NCBI RefSeq assembly: GCF_022539315.1
Contig: NC_066316.1
Span: 63,345,994 to 63,409,993, forward strand
Direction of reading: 5' to 3'
From: Serinus canaria
Lineage: Eukaryota; Chordata; Aves; Passeriformes; Fringillidae
Length of the DNA: 64,000 nt
In this document: piece by piece, positions 61,501-64,000 of the stretch
How the letters are laid out: each line of letters opens with the position of its first letter
Numbering within the stretch: position 1 is the first letter of the stretch
The notes under the pieces: model-generated
Databases searched by the model: none
The model's input: the letters and a program-made list of their open reading frames with translations, nothing else
What the model was told of the DNA's origin: nothing
Translations under genes and position numbers: made by a program

Positions 61501-63348
61501 TATATTTCAGATGGAATGTCTTACTAAGCCTGTATTATTTTTGTTACACTGTAATGTAAACTCAAAAGTGACTGAGCTGACCAGTAGATATTTTCTCTGG
61601 TTGTTTCATGCACACACAAAAAGGTTGCTAAAAGTTGTGCCACTTGAGTGGTTAAAAAGAATATAAAAGAGTGTTCCTGACCTTGTTGAGAATTTTTTTC
61701 AGACACTTCAAGTGAAATTTTTTGTTGTTTTTTCCTCCTCTCCCTTTCCATTGCAAGATCTCATAAACGTGCATCCTTGTCTTTCTGTGCATTACTGGAG
61801 TCCTGACTGATGTGCTACCATTTCAATGTGTCCTTCTGCAGGCTGTTAAATGTGCTGTGCTGTGAGCTCAATACCCTTTTACTCTTGGAGACTCAGTATA
61901 AAGTGTCACAAGTTTTACTAACTGCTCAGGAGGAAAATGTCACAGAAACTTCAGAAGGACCAGGGTAAGAAGTGATTGATGTAAATGTTATTTTAACTAT
62001 CAAACTCTTCTCCTGAGAACAAGTACATGAATGCCTTAGTAGCTTTAAACAACAAATGCTTTCAGTTAAACTGGCTTCTAACGTCCATAAGTTTCCTTAC
62101 ATGCAGGTTTGTCAGCAGTTTTAAATTATTAAAAGATACAATAGCCGTCTCTTTCTCCCATGTTCACCCCAAAAGTATAAAATTAAAAAAAAAATTTTTC
62201 TTTTTTTAAATTGTATTACTCTTAAGTTGTTTCTAAAACAAAAAGTGTTTGAAACTTTTGAATGTGTGTATGCATTTTAATTTTATATATTTTAATGTTA
62301 TGTATTTAATATAAAATCAGGGTATTGTTTTAATGTTCATGAATTACAGACATCAATACTATGGGGTTTTTATGCAGGAGTATTTTTGTTGTTGTTGTTA
62401 TTGTTTGTTTTGTAGCTTTGTCAACTCTCCAACAGTTTATTTGTATCTTAGTCATCTCTCCAGCTTTTAGGATTTTCCACTGCTGTCTTCTAAATAAAAT
62501 TGCCCAGCGCATCCTTTCAAAAGGAAAAAAGTATTTTTGGGACAGAAGTGGAGAGTCATTTAGTTACTGACATTTTTTCCTTTCTCATGGCATGCTGAGT
62601 TTTAAGTATTTTCCTCTTACTGTTTGCTATATGGGACCATTACAGGATGTAAGTCAAACAGTATGGGTGCCAGGTGATAGTTATTTACTATTTGAAGATG
62701 TAAGCTACTATTTCCCTACTAAGGCAAAACTTTTATTAAGAAACTTGGTGAATAAAAACTGGATGTTACTGCTTTCAAAAATTTTGTACCTTAGGCTGCA
62801 CAGTGACTTCAGACAGCAAGTTGTCTCTGTTTCAAGTAGTGAATAACTCTGCTAATTTGAGACAGCAGAAATATACCGGTAGGCCAAATAAGGAGCAAAT
62901 TTTTATGGTCCATTAACTGTCACTGCCCTAATTATATAATTTTTATGTGACATAAGAAAATCTGTGAGATTTTCTACTCTTTTAGATCCAGTAATTGCTC
63001 AAATTTTTCTAATCAGTAGTAGGGAGGGAAGAACAAAGTTACGACAATGCTTGGAGACATCTCAAAATGCTTAATGTTTCTGTTTATTTATGCCTATATG
63101 TATTCCAGCCTGTGTTGTAACTCTGGTATGTTTCTCAAAATATTCTTGATTCTTTAAGTTTTCTGAATTAAATAGTCAGTAAATCACAGCTTCTAATTTT
63201 TGAAGGTTTTTTGTGTTATGTTTGGGTTTTTTTCCACAGAGTTTTTATAATAGATGGTCTGTCAGTGGAGAGGAACCATGTTCTTGTAAGGATAAATCTG
63301 ATCGGAGGACCACAGGAAAGGATTTTGCCTTTGAGAGAATTAGATAAG
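24047..63348 (+). CDS. TBC1D32: TBC1D32 (BROMI), 24 coding exons, C terminus beyond the window
   Basis: The spliced product matches vertebrate TBC1 domain family member 32 along its whole length: near the N terminus [20 protein letters not shown], then [56 protein letters not shown] and [14 protein letters not shown]. Exon lengths (155 to 60 nt) sum to 2,808 nt, or 936 codons, with no stop and all phases compatible. The human protein is about 1,257 residues, so roughly the last quarter, with the TBC domain, lies beyond 64,000. The visible part looks like a mostly helical repeat region. BROMI is known to act in cilium assembly and Hedgehog signalling with the kinase CDK20/CCRK. Its TBC domain is thought to be a degenerate Rab-GAP fold. 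I chose the start at 24,047 because MSHFTSEDE aligns with the family N terminus; an upstream start is possible. The gene spans at least 39 kb here, compact for a gene of this size. Confidence 0.96.
27438..27599 (+). CDS. TBC1D32: TBC1D32 coding exon 2, residues 52-106
   Basis: The acceptor is TTCTTACAG and the donor AAAGA|GTGAGT, phase 2 to phase 2. It encodes (N)[20 protein letters not shown] through TKKARESK. The next intron (27,600-28,781) is plain AT-rich sequence. Confidence 0.96.
28782..28959 (+). CDS. TBC1D32: TBC1D32 coding exon 3, residues 106-165
   Basis: The acceptor is CTTTGAAG, with a weak pyrimidine tract close by. The donor CAA|GTACAA has weak +4 to +6 positions. It encodes [18 protein letters not shown], a charged helix ([14 protein letters not shown]) and the acidic-serine motif [10 protein letters not shown]. 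The exon ends in phase 0. Confidence 0.95.
29586..29657 (+). CDS. TBC1D32: TBC1D32 coding exon 4, residues 166-189
   Basis: 72 nt, phase 0 to phase 0, with acceptor ATTACAG and donor GAA|GTAAGT. It encodes [20 protein letters not shown] and QPKE. Skipping it would keep the frame. The next intron (29,658-30,825) holds an unrecognised, less AT-rich patch at about 29,960-30,270. Confidence 0.96.
30826..30951 (+). CDS. TBC1D32: TBC1D32 coding exon 5, residues 190-231
   Basis: 126 nt, phase 0 to phase 0, with acceptor GCTCCAG and donor AGT|GTAAGG. It encodes [20 protein letters not shown] through DPDATFS, an ARM/HEAT-like helical segment shared with other vertebrate BROMI proteins. Confidence 0.96.
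31611..31690. repeat. Perfect 25-bp hairpin plus partial tandem copy
   Basis: 31,611-31,635 (GCTTTACATTGGTGCTGTAG...) is an exact inverse of 31,640-31,664 with a 4-nt loop (GAAT). The 27-nt segment 31,631-31,657 then recurs exactly at 31,664-31,690. It lies in the intron between coding exons 5 and 6. The pattern suggests a replication fork that folded back and then re-copied. Confidence 0.97.
31884..31962 (+). CDS. TBC1D32: TBC1D32 coding exon 6, residues 232-258
   Basis: Acceptor CACCCTTAG, donor TTAG|GTATGT, ending in phase 1. It encodes [20 protein letters not shown] and EVYTSL. Confidence 0.96.
32115..32215 (+). CDS. TBC1D32: TBC1D32 coding exon 7, residues 258-291
   Basis: Acceptor TTTTTATAG, donor AAG|GTAAAA. 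It encodes (A)[18 protein letters not shown] through [10 protein letters not shown]. The introns on either side are only 152 and 86 bp. Confidence 0.96.
32302..32363 (+). CDS. TBC1D32: TBC1D32 coding exon 8, residues 292-312
   Basis: 62 nt, acceptor TATTTTCAG, donor GAAAA|GTATGT, ending in phase 2. It encodes [20 protein letters not shown](K), a strongly conserved BROMI segment. Confidence 0.96.
32857..33001 (+). CDS. TBC1D32: TBC1D32 coding exon 9, residues 312-360
   Basis: The acceptor GTCATGAG has a weak tract just upstream and a pyrimidine stretch further back. The donor is ACG|GTAAGC, phase 0. It encodes [20 protein letters not shown] through [14 protein letters not shown]. Confidence 0.95.
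33749..33808 (+). CDS. TBC1D32: TBC1D32 coding exon 10, residues 361-380
   Basis: 60 nt, phase 0 to phase 0, acceptor CATTCAAG, donor TTG|GTAAGT. It encodes [20 protein letters not shown]. Skipping it would keep the frame. Confidence 0.95.
33880..34130 (+). mobile_element. CR1 LINE 3' end
   Basis: Sense-strand CR1 tail: 'gatttagattagatattagg', 'gcccagagaagttgtggatg', 'gaaatgttcaaggccaggtt' and 'ggtgtccctgcctgtgacat'. It ends at the terminal motif GATTCTATGA near 34,127. It begins about 70 bp after the coding exon 10 donor. Confidence 0.92.
35642..35741 (+). CDS. TBC1D32: TBC1D32 coding exon 11, residues 381-414
   Basis: Acceptor TTATTCCACAG, donor TGTA|GTGAGT, ending in phase 1. It encodes [20 protein letters not shown] through SDISQQHC. 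The preceding part of the intron (34,131-35,641) is AT-rich with nothing recognisable. Confidence 0.95.
36009..36146 (+). CDS. TBC1D32: TBC1D32 coding exon 12, residues 414-460
   Basis: Acceptor TTGTTATAG, donor AAAG|GTAGGG, ending in phase 1. It encodes (S)[19 protein letters not shown], then [20 protein letters not shown] and QLKNKK. Confidence 0.96.
37480..37506 (+). repeat. T27 homopolymer at a splice acceptor
   Basis: Twenty-seven uninterrupted T residues end four bases before the AG acceptor of coding exon 13 and make up essentially the whole polypyrimidine tract. The run length is likely unstable and error-prone in sequencing. Confidence 0.97.
37512..37604 (+). CDS. TBC1D32: TBC1D32 coding exon 13, residues 460-491
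   Basis: Acceptor T27-AATAG, donor ACAG|GTAAAT, phase 1 to phase 1. It encodes (A)[19 protein letters not shown], then [11 protein letters not shown]. The first residues diverge from the mammalian form, but [13 protein letters not shown] is clearly conserved. Confidence 0.94.
37845..37987 (+). CDS. TBC1D32: TBC1D32 coding exon 14, residues 491-538
   Basis: The acceptor is GTTCAACAG. The donor GAG|GTTTGT is weak, with T at +3. It encodes [20 protein letters not shown] through [11 protein letters not shown]. The next intron (37,988-38,728) has T-rich tracts and a short duplication of TACACTGTTTCCTGAAAAA type near 38,215-38,255. Confidence 0.95.
38729..38853 (+). CDS. TBC1D32: TBC1D32 coding exon 15, residues 539-580
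   Basis: Acceptor CTTCCAAATAG, donor GACAG|GTAAGA, ending in phase 2. It encodes [20 protein letters not shown] through [15 protein letters not shown]. Confidence 0.95.
39798..39999 (+). CDS. TBC1D32: TBC1D32 coding exon 16, residues 580-647
   Basis: The longest coding exon, 202 nt. Acceptor TTATTTCTAG, donor AAG|GTAAAT. It encodes (S)[18 protein letters not shown], then [20 protein letters not shown] and [16 protein letters not shown]. The intron before it (38,854-39,797) shows nothing recognisable. Confidence 0.96.
40628..41070 (-). mobile_element. CR1 LINE 3' end
   Basis: The + strand starts with CACAGAATTACAGAATGGG, the reverse complement of a CR1 tail. It continues with 'atcctagagcacatggctca', 'ttccacaacctctctgggta' and 'gatactgacagatattgatg'. 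It is a 5'-truncated minus-strand copy in the intron between coding exons 16 and 17, closely related to the one at 16,493. Confidence 0.92.
41071..43197. other. Intron 16-17 of TBC1D32, unique sequence
   Basis: AT-rich intronic sequence between a CR1 copy and an LTR. I recognise nothing in it. Confidence 0.5.
43198..43595 (+). mobile_element. Solo LTR-like element
   Basis: Starts TGTGGCGACAGCTCTCTTCG. It carries the order of an LTR promoter: CCAAT at 43,414, a TATAG-type repeat from about 43,475 to 43,515 that could serve as a TATA region, and AATAAA at 43,518-43,523. The flanks ATTAAAG (43,191-43,197) and ATTAAGG (43,596-43,602) could be a slightly decayed target-site duplication. No internal retroviral sequence adjoins it. 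The 3' border is uncertain by a few bases. It ends about 55 bp before coding exon 17. Confidence 0.6.
43598..43640 (+). repeat. Tandem duplication beside splice acceptor
   Basis: TTAAGGAGGTGTTTT occurs at 43,598 and again at about 43,624, each followed by a T-rich stretch. The second copy supplies part of the pyrimidine tract of the coding exon 17 acceptor. Confidence 0.85.
43651..43733 (+). CDS. TBC1D32: TBC1D32 coding exon 17, residues 648-675
   Basis: 83 nt, acceptor TATTTTACAG, donor CCAG|GTAACT, ending in phase 2. It encodes [20 protein letters not shown] and ISQESKT, a Ser/Thr-rich linker that varies between vertebrates. TSLLSER.PTPV matches the mammalian start of this segment. It lies between two LTRs. 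Skipping it would shift the frame. Confidence 0.93.
43791..44377 (-). mobile_element. Solo LTR of an avian endogenous retrovirus
   Basis: Read on the minus strand it starts TGTCCTGGGTTTGGCTGGGA and ends in a decayed form of the ...AAACCACGACA terminus, matching a common avian (probably ERVL-type) LTR family. The landmarks 'ttagttgttgctaagtagca', 'ggatattccatagcatggga' and a CAATTG/TCATCACTTG-type region are present. The flanks are an exact 5-bp duplication GTCTT (43,786-43,790 and 44,378-44,382). It is a solo LTR of 587 bp with no primer-binding site or internal genes. The outermost dinucleotide at 43,791 is mutated (TC for TG). Confidence 0.9.
45335..45473 (+). CDS. TBC1D32: TBC1D32 coding exon 18, residues 675-721
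   Basis: Acceptor TTACTCTTGCAG, donor CAG|GTAAGC, phase 0. It encodes [20 protein letters not shown], then [20 protein letters not shown] and LSKKIQ. The intron before it beyond the LTR (44,383-45,334) is unremarkable. Confidence 0.96.
45523..45568. repeat. Perfect 22-bp hairpin, 2-nt loop
   Basis: 45,523-45,544 (TTATCTGATTTTTTGTTTAT...) is an exact inverse of 45,547-45,568. It lies 50 bp after the coding exon 18 donor. The following 14-mer TCAGATAATGTGCA occurs twice in tandem (about 45,561 and 45,582). Confidence 0.97.
45914..46001 (+). CDS. TBC1D32: TBC1D32 coding exon 19, residues 722-751
   Basis: Acceptor TTATCAACAG, donor TCAG|GTAAAT, ending in phase 1. It encodes [20 protein letters not shown] and MASVALQNS. 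The following intron (46,002-47,480) shows no recognisable element. Confidence 0.95.
47481..47599 (+). CDS. TBC1D32: TBC1D32 coding exon 20, residues 751-790
   Basis: Acceptor TTTGTTTTAG, donor AAG|GTGAGA, phase 0. It encodes (G)[19 protein letters not shown], then [20 protein letters not shown]. The TPVDPID..CQK motif is typical of BROMI. Confidence 0.96.
48195..48311 (+). CDS. TBC1D32: TBC1D32 coding exon 21, residues 791-829
   Basis: 117 nt, phase 0 to phase 0, acceptor TTCTCTAG, donor ATT|GTAAGT. It encodes [20 protein letters not shown], then [19 protein letters not shown]. Confidence 0.96.
48312..51558. other. Intron 21-22 of TBC1D32, no element recognised
   Basis: 3.2 kb of AT-rich sequence. 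A 10-bp stem occurs near 49,745-49,770. The minus-strand open frame at 50,119-50,442 (107 codons) has no family resemblance. Confidence 0.5.
51559..51647 (+). CDS. TBC1D32: TBC1D32 coding exon 22, residues 830-859
   Basis: Acceptor GCTTTGACAG, donor CTGAG|GTAAGG, ending in phase 2. It encodes [20 protein letters not shown] and YEQSHIFGL(R), among the most conserved parts of the protein. The intron after it is the largest in the window, 10.2 kb. Confidence 0.97.
52741..52927 (+). mobile_element. CR1 LINE 3' fragment
   Basis: Sense-strand match to a CR1 tail subfamily: 'ggcactggaacaggctccct', 'gcaccaagcctgagagagtt', 'gccagaagttggactagatc' and 'gatgggtcccttccagctca'. The terminal ATTCTATGA repeat has decayed to ACAGTATTA. 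Confidence 0.88.
53955..54080 (+). repeat. T/G-rich low-complexity tract
   Basis: An irregular (TTTTG)n/(GTTT)n tract in the intron between coding exons 22 and 23. Open frames on both strands through it are artefacts. Confidence 0.9.
54787..54830. repeat. Perfect 20-bp hairpin, 4-nt loop
   Basis: 54,787-54,806 (CTCTAACTTATATTAAAAAG) is an exact inverse of 54,811-54,830. The loop is GAAT, the same as in the hairpin at 31,611. Confidence 0.97.
57965..58347 (+). mobile_element. Degraded solo LTR, related to the one at 43,791
   Basis: In the sense direction it follows the same LTR family layout at lower identity: GGGGGCTGTGTTTTGAGTTT, then GAGTATTGATAACACAGC, GGGACAGCTGGTCTGAACA and a decayed ATTCCATACCAT region. 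It ends TTAGTTGCTGACTGGTGTCA...CCACCACA at 58,347, close to the family terminus. The middle is shorter than in the other copy and the 5' border is approximate. It could be an older subfamily. Confidence 0.5.
59162..59885 (-). mobile_element. CR1 LINE 3' end, longer copy
   Basis: The + strand begins AATCACAGAATTACATAATC, antisense to the CR1 3' end. It then reads the tail 'gacaggatctcccctgagga', 'ctcagaactagacccagcac', 'aactggtagaggggcagggt' and 'ttaggacccccaggtccttg'. At about 720 bp it extends further 5' than the other 3' copies here. It is diverged, and the open frame at 59,596-59,790 is incidental. Confidence 0.92.
59886..61841. other. Intron 22-23 of TBC1D32, 3' part
   Basis: AT-rich sequence with a short (GTTT)n run at about 60,155-60,182. 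An open segment after the acceptor-like TTATATTTCAG at 61,510 does not fit the phase of the neighbouring coding exons. Confidence 0.5.
61842..61964 (+). CDS. TBC1D32: TBC1D32 coding exon 23, residues 859-900
   Basis: Acceptor CCTTCTGCAG, donor CCAGG|GTAAGA, phase 2 to phase 2. It encodes (R)[19 protein letters not shown], then [20 protein letters not shown] and P. It joins exon 22 in frame through a split Arg codon. Confidence 0.96.
63240..63348 (+). CDS. TBC1D32: TBC1D32 coding exon 24, residues 900-936
   Basis: The acceptor is TTTTTTTCCACAG. The donor AAG|GTTAGA is weak, with T at +3. It encodes (G)[19 protein letters not shown], then [17 protein letters not shown]. It ends in phase 0 with no stop, so the gene continues past the window. 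Confidence 0.95.
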
Positions 63349-64000
63349 GTTAGAATTTAAAGTTTACCAGTTTCTTTCTGTAACTTCTGCCTTCATCAAC
63401 TGAACATTTTTGCTGATAATTCGGCATGTGAAAAATTATTTAACACCAGACCACCTTTAGCTTTATGAAGTGTTAATATTTTAAAGAAGTGATACACTGA
63501 GCAAATACAGTGCTCCCTCTATCTGGGGATTGTCATGTACCTAGGGCATACTGTGTTTAGACAACATGTTTATTTTGCTCCATTTTAATATTACTTTTAA
63601 GCGAACACAATTTGGATTTTTTCCTTTTATATTTCTGTGTTTTCTTTACTAGCTTTCCATTTATCTTTGTATTATTTGATATTTTTTCCATTCTTGGGTT
63701 CTCATATGCAGTGTCTAATACCTGGAGCTTTCGTCAATGTTCTAACAAAGTAGTGTTTGTTAAGCAACTTCTTTAAATGTTCTACTTCTCCCTGGCTGTC
63801 AGTCTTATAAAGATGAAATGCAGATTACTGTCAGCACAACAAAGACACCTAAATCAATTTATAAAGTTGGAAATACAGTTTAGTATGTTGTTGGGGTTTC
63901 TTTTTTATATTTTTTATAAAACTTGCAATTTCCTTTGTGGTTGAAAAAAGGAACTGTAAAATCAAAACTGTCAGTGGTATATACACCATAAAAAAATATT
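63349..64000. other. Start of the next TBC1D32 intron
   Basis: No further exon is seen before the window ends. The remaining C-terminal exons, including the TBC domain, must lie downstream. Confidence 0.7.

Noticed and set aside
61409..61666. Open frame beginning before an acceptor-like site at 61,510
   Set aside because: No donor gives a phase that joins exon 22 to exon 23 with good splice signals, and exons 22 and 23 already join in frame.
1..64000. Search for CRISPR arrays, operons or bacterial-type features
   Set aside because: The window is vertebrate DNA with spliced exons and LINE/LTR repeats. No regularly spaced direct repeats or prokaryotic gene structure is present.

Overview
This window is vertebrate nuclear DNA, almost certainly from a bird. 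It holds eight copies or fragments of CR1 LINEs, the 3' ends facing both ways, and at least two solo LTRs of avian endogenous-retrovirus type. It is AT-rich, has one sharp CpG island, and its introns are short for a vertebrate gene of this kind. A passerine or related neoavian is my best guess from the LTR at 43,791-44,377; this is inference from memory of the family.

The only gene I can support is TBC1D32 (BROMI, 'broad-minded'), a ciliary and Hedgehog-pathway protein, on the + strand. I rebuilt 24 coding exons from 24,047 to 63,348. All have AG acceptors and GT donors, every junction keeps phase, and together they give an uninterrupted 936 codons. The reading frame is still open at the last donor, so the C-terminal part with the TBC domain lies beyond base 64,000. 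A CpG island at about 21,650-22,250 is the likely promoter. It holds a GC box, several RFX-like half sites and a candidate first exon that could add 24 residues in frame to the N terminus.

Layout: 1-21,650 is intergenic DNA with no supportable gene. It holds a fold-back element (1,561-2,446), a cluster of small perfect hairpins (3,112-3,370), four CR1 fragments and an exact 45-nt direct repeat. 21,650-22,250 is the CpG island. 22,251-64,000 is TBC1D32, with CR1 copies, LTRs and more small hairpins in its introns. Coding exon 17 (83 nt) sits between two LTRs about 55 bp away on each side.

I see no convincing new biochemical system here. The points worth following are structural: the fold-back element, the recurrent snap-back hairpins, the LTR-bracketed exon and the possible upstream start codon. 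Family assignments rest on reading the sequence and on remembered families; no searches were run.
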